64,000 nucleotides of DNA from Mucilaginibacter gossypiicola. Its GTDB lineage: Bacteria; Bacteroidota; Bacteroidia; Sphingobacteriales; Sphingobacteriaceae. Under the pieces are notes generated by a model, which saw only the letters and a list, made by a program, of their open reading frames with translations, did no database searches and had not been told where the DNA came from. Position 1 is the stretch's first letter, and each line of letters starts with the position of its first letter. The position numbers were made by a program, and so were the translations under genes. Shown one piece after another: positions 18,294 through 26,532 of the stretch. Location: positions 186,001 to 250,000 of the forward strand of contig NZ_FOCL01000006.1 in NCBI RefSeq assembly GCF_900110105.1, given 5' to 3'.

Positions 18294-18357
18294 AACAATG
18301 ACGAGGGAATTAAAAAATCTTCCGAACACCAACAATGGCGCGGAATGTGCTCTTTGC

Positions 18358-19929
18358 CTACTTCGCCTCCCACAAAATATATGAGTTACTAAGCATCGTC
18401 ATCTTAAAGCCCTTATAACCCGGAAAACATTTGCGCATGATAGTTGATTTTGGGCCGATATAATCGGAAGGCAAAACTATGTACAGCGGACCGGCGTGAC
18501 CTTTATATACGTAATCTTCATAATCAATAGCTACATCGGGGCCAATTTCATCAACCGTTATGGTACGGTTATGTTCAATCTCCAGGCTCAGATCGGGACT
18601 TGTAACTACAAAAATGGCGTTGGTATTTTGCCTGTCCAGGTTGCGGATATAGTTTAACGACGGCTGATCAATAAATAACTGTGCTATCCCCGAATAGCCG
18701 TGTGCACTTGTGTTTTTATTTTGAAAATAGCTTGGTACAAAATATTTATAGCTTGAATAGGCGATAACGAAGCACACAAAATAAAACAGGTATTTGTAAC
18801 CGGTTTGCAGTCCGCTTATCAAATAAATGATGCCCGGGGCAACGATAAGCCCAATGAGCCTTAAATGCCTTGCCTCGTACGAGATATTAGCCTGCCTCAA
18901 AAACGATTGCCCGAAAAACAATACCATCACCACATAAAAAACGAGCAGTAGCAGTACGTAATTTTTGTAGGGAACTTTTTTTACGATAAACCAGATGAGT
19001 AAAATACTTAATATGGCACAAACAAGCACAATTACCACGCCCCAAAAATAGGTAAACATAGGAGGGTCGTCATGAAATAACAGGCCGTTGGTTAAATCAT
19101 CTATCGAAAAAGCTGTCAATATTGGTGATGCCAGCGGAAAACCGAAAGTTTCCCAGGCCAGCTTTATACTGCCATGCACGGTTGATGGATTACCTCCTTT
19201 AGAAAGATAAAAGTGACTGATGGTAAGTAGTGAAAGTATTGCCGGAATACCTATCCACAAGCCATTTTTTATCCAGCCGGAGATAGCCTTTGTACCTAAT
19301 GAAAGCCTGAACCATAAAAAACAGCAGCCGGCGGCAAGCATCCACAAAAAGGATGATTTACAGATAAAACCAATGATACCGGCAACAAAAATGAATACAG
19401 CCAGTTTCCAACTAACTTTTTCGAACGCTATACAGCCGTATAAAAACCAGCCGGTATAGCCAAAAAGCAATACTTCGCCGCCATTGTAAAATACGTACGG
19501 CGTAGAAAATGATAGTTGAATTATGATGAACAGCACGCTTAAAGCCGAGATCATTGGCGTAAATCCAGCCTTTTTAAAGAAATAGTAAAAGCCGAAAATG
19601 CCAGATAACGAAAATAGCAGGGTTACTATGGAAGAGGCCTGACCGGTATTAACGCCAAAAATCAGTTTGAAAAAGTAAGGCACCAGGTATTGCCCCGGCG
19701 ACCACCAAGCAAGAAATTCTGATGTGTTTTTGCTGATATCATTCTGGTCGGGTTTTACGACGATGTTGAACGCCGAGCCCAACTCCATAGAGCGCATTAC
19801 CTGGAACCCTTTACTCGGGTCGGGATAAATGGCTGCCGGGGCTATGATCAGCATAATACCCATAATGAAAACAATCCCGCTCATAACCAATAAAATGATT
19901 TGATGGGTTTGTAGTTTTTGTTTTAGCAT
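18358..19929 (-). CDS. Polytopic membrane protein, possible GT-C type transferase
   Basis: I do not recognise a named family. The 523-residue protein has about eleven hydrophobic segments, starting near residue 12, with a longer extracytoplasmic loop (about 38-75) after the first. It ends in a soluble domain of about 120 residues that contains DRQNTNAIFVVTSPDLSLEIEHN. This layout resembles GT-C lipid-linked sugar transferases, but a clear catalytic acidic motif is not evident. It is the last gene of the polysaccharide locus, 30 bases after the hexapeptide acyltransferase gene, next to the exosortase. Transfer of a glycan or another modification at the outer face of the inner membrane is possible but inferred from context only. 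Confidence 0.6.
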   Translation of the reverse strand: MLKQKLQTHQIILLVMSGIVFIMGIMLIIAPAAIYPDPSKGFQVMRSMELGSAFNIVVKPDQNDISKNTSEFLAWWSPGQYLVPYFFKLIFGVNTGQASSIVTLLFSLSGIFGFYYFFKKAGFTPMISALSVLFIIIQLSFSTPYVFYNGGEVLLFGYTGWFLYGCIAFEKVSWKLAVFIFVAGIIGFICKSSFLWMLAAGCCFLWFRLSLGTKAISGWIKNGLWIGIPAILSLLTISHFYLSKGGNPSTVHGSIKLAWETFGFPLASPILTAFSIDDLTNGLLFHDDPPMFTYFWGVVIVLVCAILSILLIWFIVKKVPYKNYVLLLLVFYVVMVLFFGQSFLRQANISYEARHLRLIGLIVAPGIIYLISGLQTGYKYLFYFVCFVIAYSSYKYFVPSYFQNKNTSAHGYSGIAQLFIDQPSLNYIRNLDRQNTNAIFVVTSPDLSLEIEHNRTITVDEIGPDVAIDYEDYVYKGHAGPLYIVLPSDYIGPKSTIMRKCFPGYKGFKMTMLSNSYILWEAK

Positions 19930-19959
19930 AGTGTTACTTTAAGCAGATGATGTAAATTT

Positions 19960-20511
19960 TTAACTGATCTCCCGTTCCCGGATCTTTACTGCAGGGTTAC
20001 CCTGGTAAACGCCATAGGCCTCCATATTTTTCGTGGCAATAGAACCGCTGGTTAATACCGCATGTGAAGCCGCGGTTACGCCTGGGGTAACCATTGCCCC
20101 TGCACAAATCCATACCCCATCCTCCAAAATTATACCTTTGGTGATCAAATCAAACGATGTTTTTTTGTAATTGTGACTGCCCGTTAACAACACCGCCCCC
20201 TGCGACAGGCACACATGTGCGCCTATTTGGATCAGCACCAGGCTATCTATCCATACGTTTTCGCCTATCCAGCTTTCGTTGCCTATATGCAGGTTCCATG
20301 GATATTTGATGTTTACACAAGGCTTGATAGTTACGTTTTTACCAATTTTTGCGCCAAACAGCCTCAAAAAAAATACTTTAAATGCGCTTGATGGTATAAA
20401 GCTTGTTTTAAAAAACAAGGCATTAAAGTAATACCAAAAAATACGCTTCAATGCGTTGCCGCCCGGATTATAAGGATGATTGTTGTAAGTGGAAAGATCA
20501 GTTCTTGACAT
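19960..20511 (-). CDS. WcaF-like hexapeptide-repeat O-acetyltransferase
   Basis: Left-handed beta-helix acetyltransferase of the WcaF type, expected to acetylate a sugar of the exported polysaccharide in the cytoplasm. I choose the ATG at 20511 (MSRTDLSTYNNHPYNPGG, the usual WcaF opening). The frame stays open to 20607, which would add 32 atypical residues inside the exosortase gene. Hexapeptide repeats run from about residue 55 (GAKIGKNVTIKPCVNI, IGNESWIGENVWIDS) to 150, with the catalytic histidine in TGSHNYK. It overlaps the exosortase stop by 14 bases. Confidence 0.85.
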   Translation of the reverse strand: MSRTDLSTYNNHPYNPGGNALKRIFWYYFNALFFKTSFIPSSAFKVFFLRLFGAKIGKNVTIKPCVNIKYPWNLHIGNESWIGENVWIDSLVLIQIGAHVCLSQGAVLLTGSHNYKKTSFDLITKGIILEDGVWICAGAMVTPGVTAASHAVLTSGSIATKNMEAYGVYQGNPAVKIREREIS

Positions 20512-21064
20512 CGGTACCGGCAAGCTTATCGTTACGTTTAACCCAAATATAAAGGCTAAACGCAATAATGATGTAAAGTATAATATTGAAAATGGTGTGA
20601 TGGTCAATTATCCGGTTGGCCTTTTTTGACCAAAAAATAGCCAGTAAAACAAAACGCAATACGTTTAAAAGCTGGATAACTAAAATCCCCGAAATGAGGA
20701 ATACCAATTTTGATCGGAGCGGAGATGGATAGGCCAGCACAAAGGCCGAAAAAAAGCTAATCAATCCTAATCCCAGGCAGCTGTAAACCACGGCCAACGT
20801 ACCTTTACCTGCAACCAATAATTCAGAGTTGTTATCAATTGCGGCATAGCCAAGCCACTTCAGGACCGTTACGCTGCAATCTAATAAGAGTTGTCTTAAG
20901 GCTGCGATGTAGTTTAGATGCTCGGCTAAAAATGGACTGTAATTTCCGCCGGGACTGGTAATGCCGAAAAAGAAAATGTTTAAATTGTAAAAAATAGCAA
21001 ACAGCAATATGAACAACAGCATAAACCGTGTTGCCGGATTATTTAAAAAAGCGGGGCGCTTCAT
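20498..21064 (-). CDS. Exosortase family transpeptidase, probably XrtY type
   Basis: Polytopic membrane cysteine protease/transpeptidase of the exosortase/archaeosortase family, which cleaves C-terminal sorting signals and may attach the protein to a surface glycan. About five to six hydrophobic segments fill 188 residues. The catalytic triad is visible: C96 in YSCLGLG, R137 in NVLR and H155/H156 in DHH. Bacteroidota have exosortase types tied to polysaccharide loci. The Wzy-like gene at 22626 and the glycosyltransferases around it suggest the XrtY type, from memory of that family and not from a search. It overlaps the GT2 gene upstream by one base (TAATG). No substrate with a recognisable sorting tail is in the window. 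Confidence 0.85.
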   Translation of the reverse strand: MKRPAFLNNPATRFMLLFILLFAIFYNLNIFFFGITSPGGNYSPFLAEHLNYIAALRQLLLDCSVTVLKWLGYAAIDNNSELLVAGKGTLAVVYSCLGLGLISFFSAFVLAYPSPLRSKLVFLISGILVIQLLNVLRFVLLAIFWSKKANRIIDHHTIFNIILYIIIAFSLYIWVKRNDKLAGTDVKN

Positions 21065-21924
21065 TATTTTTTGTTCTCCTTTCGTAACTCATAAATTTTA
21101 GCATCGATCAAAAACCTAAACCAAAAACCCTGTAAAAAATGGAATACCAGCCCGGTTTTTCCATCTAAAAAACCAAGCTTTATAAAATATCTTATCGTGA
21201 AATAAATTACAGGCCTTACAAATAAAGGGAACGCTTCGTACCTTTTTTTCATGTACCGGCGGCGTTCCATCGGGTTACCAAATAAGCGTGGATGTACCAA
21301 CTTGCCGTTATCGTCAACTAAAGGAGCGTTTTGCTGCTCAACAAGATACTGTGCTTCCAGTGTTGCCCAATGGTTATGACGTGCAATGAAACTGGTAAGG
21401 GAATCGGTTATGACATCAATAATATCTGTTTTTAGTACCTGTGTGTTGCCGGTAACCTTAAAATGCTGGTCGTACAGTTTTTCCTCACAGTGTCCGAAAC
21501 CCTGCCTGAACAGATTGGCGTGATAAGTAGGGTAGTGGCCACCATGTTTTATCCATTTACCCATAAACATGGTACGCCTGCTGATGAGGAAACCATTGAT
21601 TTCCGGATCTACAGACTTACTGAAAATATCATTCAATTGTGCCGCAAGTTCTGGTGTAACCCGATGGTCGGCATCAAGATTAAGGATCCATGTACCTGTT
21701 AAAGGCAGGTTATCCAACGCCCAGTTACGCTGGGCTGCATAATTTTCAAATGGGTGATTGAAAATGTTTTGAGTATACAGCCTGCAAATATCCAAAGTGT
21801 TATCGGTTGAGCCGGAATCAACAATGTAAATATTGGCTTTAAGTAGCGCTGCACTTTGCAGGCAGTCGCCGATGTTTTTTGCTTCGTTAAAAGTTAAAAT
21901 AATAATGTCCAGGCTTTCGCTCAC
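21064..21924 (-). CDS. Glycosyltransferase family 2 (WaaE/KdtX-like)
   Basis: Inverting GT-A glycosyltransferase, probably adding a sugar to the lipid-linked intermediate. It shows LTFNEAKNIGDCL near the start, the nucleotide-binding VDSGSTDNT and the metal-binding NLDADHR. The later PMERRRYMKKR and membrane-apposed tail resemble the WaaE/KdtX group. I choose the GTG at 21924, which overlaps the methyltransferase stop by four bases (GTGA). An ATG at 21978 would overlap by 58 bases and add 18 residues rich in Asp. The acceptor is unknown. Confidence 0.85.
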   Translation of the reverse strand: MSESLDIIILTFNEAKNIGDCLQSAALLKANIYIVDSGSTDNTLDICRLYTQNIFNHPFENYAAQRNWALDNLPLTGTWILNLDADHRVTPELAAQLNDIFSKSVDPEINGFLISRRTMFMGKWIKHGGHYPTYHANLFRQGFGHCEEKLYDQHFKVTGNTQVLKTDIIDVITDSLTSFIARHNHWATLEAQYLVEQQNAPLVDDNGKLVHPRLFGNPMERRRYMKKRYEAFPLFVRPVIYFTIRYFIKLGFLDGKTGLVFHFLQGFWFRFLIDAKIYELRKENKK

Positions 21925-22544
21925 TTGAATTTGGCTTTTATGATCATCGTCATCCAAAAATAAGAGAACCTGCCGCAACCCCTGAATGCGGTTACTTCAA
22001 ACCCATGCTCGTTGAGAATTTGTGTAAGCGTTTTAACCGACCAGAATTTAATATGTCCGCCTTGCCACAAAGGGCTTATATGGTTATCCCATTTATTGAA
22101 GATACTTAAAAATAAGTTTTTTAAATAGCCATGATAGGGCGTGGATATGATAAGCTCTCCTTTTGATTCGCTTAAAACATCCCGACAGAGGCGTATAAAG
22201 GCATAAGGGTCATACAGATGCTCAATAACCTCGGTTGATATTATGGTATTAAATTGGACACCTTTCAATGGTGCCGGTAAACCTTCAACAGAAAGGTCAT
22301 GGACAAAAAACCTGCCGGGGTTTATTTTTTCGGCAATGGCAATGCCGGGTTTAGATGCATCAATACCGTAGGCGTTAAATCCCTTTGCCAGCAAATAATT
22401 TACCAGGTGACCGTTACCGCAGCCAAGATCAAGGATACTGCTGTTAGCATCTTTATTTAATAAGGACATCAGTGGCTTCTCCAGCTCCTTAAATACATGG
22501 CAGGGACTTGCGTCGGGATAATCGTAATCTTTATAAGCGCTCAT
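21921..22544 (-). CDS. Class I SAM-dependent methyltransferase
   Basis: Methyltransferase of 207 residues. The SAM-binding motif I is LDLGCGNGHLVNYLL (about residues 38-52), followed by the acidic end of strand 2 at YGIDASKPG. STEVIEHLYDP is a motif seen in Ubi/Coq5-like sugar methyltransferases. It most likely methylates a sugar or the growing chain end. Its place between the Wzy-like gene and the GT2 gene, with a four-base overlap to the latter, supports a role in this polysaccharide. The target atom cannot be told. Confidence 0.85.
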   Translation of the reverse strand: MSAYKDYDYPDASPCHVFKELEKPLMSLLNKDANSSILDLGCGNGHLVNYLLAKGFNAYGIDASKPGIAIAEKINPGRFFVHDLSVEGLPAPLKGVQFNTIISTEVIEHLYDPYAFIRLCRDVLSESKGELIISTPYHGYLKNLFLSIFNKWDNHISPLWQGGHIKFWSVKTLTQILNEHGFEVTAFRGCGRFSYFWMTMIIKAKFK

Positions 22545-22625
22545 GCATTTGTTATTTGCAGATACATACTTTTATATTTTTATTCCGCAGCTGTTTTATG
22601 ATGATTGGTGACCGGCTGTGGATAT

Positions 22626-24035
22626 TTAAACCTCTTTTAAAATGTTGGAATTTACCAGTATTTTATGGATGAGCAACATGCTGATATAGCTCCAGAAAAC
22701 GGTGTTGAACAAAAACTCAAAGCTAATGCCCCGCCACATGATCTGAAACAGCCCCGAAAATATAAGCGCTGTTCCTAATATATATCCTCCAAATAGTTTT
22801 TCGGCTTTAACGGCTATGAGTTGCGCAATAGCGCCGTAGCCAAAAAGGAAGATGAAGATCCCGAAATCCCCTCCCGAAAGGTAGGCATCAACAATATAGG
22901 CTGGTTTGGCCGATACGGAAGAATTACGGTTAACTACCCCGGCATCGTAAACGCGCTGCATAATCAGGTCTTCGGTAATAGGTTTGGACGGCCATAGTAT
23001 TCGCGGTACTAATGCAATGGCCGATTGTTTAACGAGATCCAGCCCATAAAAATCAACATTTTTGGGTGTAGACTGTACAAAGCGGGTAAACATATCGATT
23101 TCGCTTAAGCGATAAACTAAAAAATCCCAGTTAGTTTCTTTAACATCTTCATCATCTACATTTAATGCAGCATCAAGCGCAAGTTGTGAGGCCTGGTCGC
23201 TATTGGTATCGCCATTCCAGGCATTGGCCCGGTAAATATGGTTATAGGTTGGCAATACAGTAAATAATAAAATAATAATAGGAACAAAGGTGATGGTTAC
23301 CAGTTTTTTATAGGTAGGGTACAAAAAGATACCTAAAACAAGTACGCTGATGATGATTGGCTCTTTAAATCCGGAAGTGAGGGCCTGGTAAAAGTTAAAA
23401 CCGTACAGTAAAAAACAGATGAGCGTATTGCCGGCTTTTTTTAATGGTATGGCGAAGGCTAATGCCAGTGTGCCGGCGATAAAACTTAATGAACTAAACT
23501 GGAAATAAAATTGCGAAAGCCCCGGAACCTTAAGAAACAGCAATGAAACCGGAAAGCTGATAATAGCCGACATCATAAGCAAATTGGCCAGTTTTTCTGT
23601 TTCGATGTGGTATTTTTTAACTACCGGATAGTTCATGAAAATAAGTACGCCCATTATAAAGGAAGCGTGCCCAAGGCAGTAATAGCGCTGACATTGGGCA
23701 ATTAGCCCCAGGGTATCTTTATCATTTAAAGTATGAATAAATACATGCCTGAAATTTTCATAGCCGAGGGTATTCATAAAATAAAAGATGGACGTACTGC
23801 ACATGTACCCGGCAAAAATTATCTGGATGATAAATAAGGGCCTCATCAATTGTTCGGCCATGGGGCGATCATTGGGAATAGGGCGCACCCAACCTGTAAG
23901 TGTTATCAGGAATATAAAAAATGAGCCGCCCCACGCAATAAAGTATGAAAGCACGCTATCACTTTTACATGCCAGTGCCAGCAGCCACGGTATAAACAAT
24001 ACAATATACCGCTCTATCGATTTGCTTTGCTGCAT
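22626..24035 (-). CDS. Wzy-like polytopic membrane protein (probably exosortase-associated)
   Basis: A 469-residue membrane protein with about eleven hydrophobic segments and a large extracytoplasmic loop (about 265-385). The loop contains RLSEIDMFTRFVQ and ALVPRILWPSKP, a layout seen in O-antigen polymerase/ligase-like proteins. Bacteroidota exosortase loci carry such a Wzy-like protein, and here it lies two genes from the exosortase. It may polymerise repeat units or ligate glycan to an acceptor in the periplasm. Its start overlaps the GT4 gene upstream by 22 bases. The family call rests on topology, loop motifs and context. Confidence 0.75.
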   Translation of the reverse strand: MQQSKSIERYIVLFIPWLLALACKSDSVLSYFIAWGGSFFIFLITLTGWVRPIPNDRPMAEQLMRPLFIIQIIFAGYMCSTSIFYFMNTLGYENFRHVFIHTLNDKDTLGLIAQCQRYYCLGHASFIMGVLIFMNYPVVKKYHIETEKLANLLMMSAIISFPVSLLFLKVPGLSQFYFQFSSLSFIAGTLALAFAIPLKKAGNTLICFLLYGFNFYQALTSGFKEPIIISVLVLGIFLYPTYKKLVTITFVPIIILLFTVLPTYNHIYRANAWNGDTNSDQASQLALDAALNVDDEDVKETNWDFLVYRLSEIDMFTRFVQSTPKNVDFYGLDLVKQSAIALVPRILWPSKPITEDLIMQRVYDAGVVNRNSSVSAKPAYIVDAYLSGGDFGIFIFLFGYGAIAQLIAVKAEKLFGGYILGTALIFSGLFQIMWRGISFEFLFNTVFWSYISMLLIHKILVNSNILKEV

Positions 24036-25186
24036 TTATTAATTAATTGTTCTATCGCTTCCACTTGTTTGTCAAAGCTCCAACCTTCAATAATTTTTCC
24101 GGATTGATGCCCCATTGTAAATAAAGCGGTTTTATTATACAGAAGCAATGTTTTTAGTGTGCTTTTTAAATCGGTAAGGTCGCCGGCATTAAAGATCATG
24201 CCATTTTCATGATCCTTTACCAAATCGGAGCCTGCGCCAACCTTGTTTGATATAAGTATGGCTTTGCTGCACGCCATAGCTTCGTTTACGGCCAGACCCC
24301 AGGTTTCACCGGGGCCTTTTGATGGCAGGCAAAAAATATCACATGCCTGGTAAACTACAGGCATATAAAGCTGGTTTTGGAAATCAATAAAGTGTACATT
24401 TTTATGCAGGCTGGCCTTATTTTTCAGTTCTATTTCTAAAATGCCGTTCCCGGCAAACAGTAAGTGGGTATCCGGTAAGTTTACATCAGTAAAAGCTTCA
24501 AGCAGCAATAATGGGTCTTTTTTATTTTCAAACTTACCCGCAAAAAGCAGGAGCTTTTCATCGTTAGCTATTCCCAACTGATTGCGCAAGACGGAGGCTT
24601 CGTCTGCTCTGTCGACTGCGAAACGGGCATTATCTACTGCGTGCGGCGCAAAAAATAGCTGCGTTTCTTTTAATCCGAATTTTTTAAAATAGGCCTTATT
24701 GTTTGAACCAGTGTACAGTGCGTAATCAATATTTCGGTAAACCCGTTTTAAAAACAAGCTTCGTAATAATGATTTAATCCCACCGGTATCGTCAAGTAAA
24801 GTTGAATCGCCCCGGAAAATGACAGGGACTTTACCTTTAAAATATTTAAGGGTTTTGAGGTGGCTTTTATAAAACCAGCCATAAACCAATACTGCATCAG
24901 GCTGCCACGTGTTTATCTGACTGATAAGATCAGGATTGTCGATCCCTTTTGAGTGATGTGAACCCGGATTTGCCGAGATATTTTTCATCCATTGGTAAGG
25001 ATAGCCCTCAAGCAGCGGAAGGTCCCAGCTGATATTTTTGCCGAATCCCGGATCAAATTTTTGCATGGCACCCTCGCCCCAGGTATAGAATACCATGATA
25101 CCTATTTTTTGCCGTTGATGCAGCAGCTTAAATACCGGAGCATAGTACTGTATAGGATGGGTGATAACAATGGCTAATTTCTTCAT
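24014..25186 (-). CDS. Glycosyltransferase family 4
   Basis: Retaining GT-B glycosyltransferase of 390 residues. The N-terminal domain starts MKKLAIVITHPIQYYAPVF. The C-terminal nucleotide-sugar domain begins with FAGKFENKKDPLLLLEAF and contains the EX7E motif as ETWGLAVNE. The sugar and acceptor are unknown. The start is an ATG at 25186. Five bases upstream lies a 16-base element (25191-25206) shared, with one change, with the region upstream of the asparagine synthase gene. It precedes the Wzy-like gene with a 22-base overlap. Confidence 0.9.
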   Translation of the reverse strand: MKKLAIVITHPIQYYAPVFKLLHQRQKIGIMVFYTWGEGAMQKFDPGFGKNISWDLPLLEGYPYQWMKNISANPGSHHSKGIDNPDLISQINTWQPDAVLVYGWFYKSHLKTLKYFKGKVPVIFRGDSTLLDDTGGIKSLLRSLFLKRVYRNIDYALYTGSNNKAYFKKFGLKETQLFFAPHAVDNARFAVDRADEASVLRNQLGIANDEKLLLFAGKFENKKDPLLLLEAFTDVNLPDTHLLFAGNGILEIELKNKASLHKNVHFIDFQNQLYMPVVYQACDIFCLPSKGPGETWGLAVNEAMACSKAILISNKVGAGSDLVKDHENGMIFNAGDLTDLKSTLKTLLLYNKTALFTMGHQSGKIIEGWSFDKQVEAIEQLINKCSKANR

Positions 25187-25190
25187 TTAA

Positions 25191-25206
25191 ATAGTTTCGC
25201 CCCGTA
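25191..25206 (-). promoter_or_regulatory. Shared 16-base element, copy 1
   Basis: TACGGGGCGAAACTAT on the minus strand, five bases before the GT4 start. The same word with one change (TACGGGGCGAAGCTAT) lies at 56245-56260, upstream of asnB. Both are in two of the longer gaps of an otherwise packed operon. It is a candidate pause or recruitment site for the locus antiterminator. Confidence 0.4.
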
Positions 25207-25245
25207 TTTTGCCAAGATTGCTTTCGGCATAAAACTCCAATTTAT

Positions 25246-26529
25246 TTAACGGCCCGTACAAATGATTTTATCAAATAAGCGGCACTGTGCCAGTGTCATT
25301 TCCTGCGCAGAGTATTTTTTTACTACATCAGCGTTATATTCAACCGGTTTTAAACTGTGCTGAATTAGCTGACCGAAAAATGTGAATACATTTTCATTGG
25401 TAATATTATCGTAGTTGTAAACATGTTCTACACCATATTGCTGCATGATAGGTATAGCAGAACTTGCAGCATTAAATATGGCTAATACCGGATTTTTTGT
25501 AAGCAGGTACGGGAATATTTTTGATGCCGTATATTTTGGATCGTCAGATCCCGGGATAAACAGTGCATCGGCTTGTTGAAGTGTGAGCAGTGTTTGATAG
25601 TAGCTGATCCTGTCGGTAATTTCAACAACGTGGTCCTCAATGCCATATTGCTTCGCCAGAGGTTGTATAGTTGCTGTTCCCTGCCCGGCAGGGGCATAGC
25701 TGGTACCGATGAAGTAGAGTTTTATTTTAATGTATTGCTCCCTGTCTTCCTTTAACCCGGTTTGCAATGCTTCAAACACAGGGCTTATAGCCCTGTGCAT
25801 ATCCTTACCCCCGCGACCGATGTACACTACATTGATTAAGTTCTCATTAAGCAAACCAGTAAAAAGCTTTTGATTATCTGTCGCTATTTGCAAATCCGGT
25901 TCAAAAGCGCCGAAGGTTATGGTTGCCGCCGGGATATTCTGAATTACAGGATAGCGCGATTTAAGCTCGTCGATATAGGCGGATGATACGCTGATCAGTC
26001 CAGCTACGTTTTTTATGGCGATGGGCTCCAGGTATTTGTTTAAGCGATAGGAAAACCAATATTTAGGTGGCTGTTCGTTTTTGGGTTTATTGATATAATA
26101 ATCGGAATGCCAGGGGTCCTGCATGTCAATAACATAGGGAACCTCGAAACGTTTTTTCCAATATGCCCCCAAAATACAAACCGGGAACTGTGTTGTCGAA
26201 AAATAAATGAGGTCAAACTTGTTATTCTTCAGTAAGCGGTTAACCGTTTTACGGTAATACCATAATGAGCGGATAGCAATACTACCCAGCCCTACTTTTG
26301 AAGTCAATTTCTTGCTTAAAGCTTTTACTTTGTGAATTTTAATGCCCGAAGGCAGGCTTTGCAGCAATAGCTCATCTTTGGCCAGGTCGGCATATTGCTC
26401 ATCAATAGTAACTACTTCTGCATCCCAGCCACAGGCCGCAAAATAAGGCAGGCTCATCCTTACGCGCTGCATATCGGCCGCATTTACAGGCGGGAAGTAT
26501 GGCGAAATAATGAGGAGCTTTTTATTCAA
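25246..26529 (-). CDS. GT-B fold glycosyltransferase (GT4-like)
   Basis: A 427-residue glycosyltransferase-like protein. The N-terminal part opens KKLLIISPYFPPVNAADMQR, typical of GT4 donor-side folds, and IDMQDPWHSDYY is characteristic of one Bacteroidota subgroup. The C-terminal domain has VVYIGRGGKDMH and DPKYTASKIFPYLLTKNP in place of a normal EX7E motif, so catalysis may use variant residues. It starts with TTG at 26529, three bases after the upstream stop. It acts presumably on the lipid-linked glycan at the cytoplasmic membrane; the sugar is unknown. Confidence 0.8.
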   Translation of the reverse strand: MNKKLLIISPYFPPVNAADMQRVRMSLPYFAACGWDAEVVTIDEQYADLAKDELLLQSLPSGIKIHKVKALSKKLTSKVGLGSIAIRSLWYYRKTVNRLLKNNKFDLIYFSTTQFPVCILGAYWKKRFEVPYVIDMQDPWHSDYYINKPKNEQPPKYWFSYRLNKYLEPIAIKNVAGLISVSSAYIDELKSRYPVIQNIPAATITFGAFEPDLQIATDNQKLFTGLLNENLINVVYIGRGGKDMHRAISPVFEALQTGLKEDREQYIKIKLYFIGTSYAPAGQGTATIQPLAKQYGIEDHVVEITDRISYYQTLLTLQQADALFIPGSDDPKYTASKIFPYLLTKNPVLAIFNAASSAIPIMQQYGVEHVYNYDNITNENVFTFFGQLIQHSLKPVEYNADVVKKYSAQEMTLAQCRLFDKIICTGR

Positions 26530-26532
26530 GGG

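Larger units (their letters stand above)
17701..18357. other. Gene-free island of palindromic repeats
   Basis: About 650 bases between obgE and the convergent end of the polysaccharide locus. It contains two family A palindromes, two 40-base direct repeats, a GC-rich family C palindrome, a family B inverted repeat and a 15-bp inverted repeat enclosing one family A copy. Short reading frames here follow from the repeats and are not accepted as genes. Confidence 0.85.

Noticed and set aside
17701-18357. CRISPR array
   Set aside because: The repeats are palindromic, of several kinds and irregularly spaced, there are no uniform spacers, and no cas gene is in the window.
18144-18392. An 82-codon plus-strand reading frame
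   Set aside because: It lies in the repeat island and runs into the 3' end of the membrane protein gene on the other strand. No domain or signal is visible.
24014-25186. Assignment of one of the GT4-like genes as a specific exosortase-associated transferase
   Set aside because: Several GT4-like genes lie near the exosortase and I cannot tell which, if any, belongs to that named family without a profile search.
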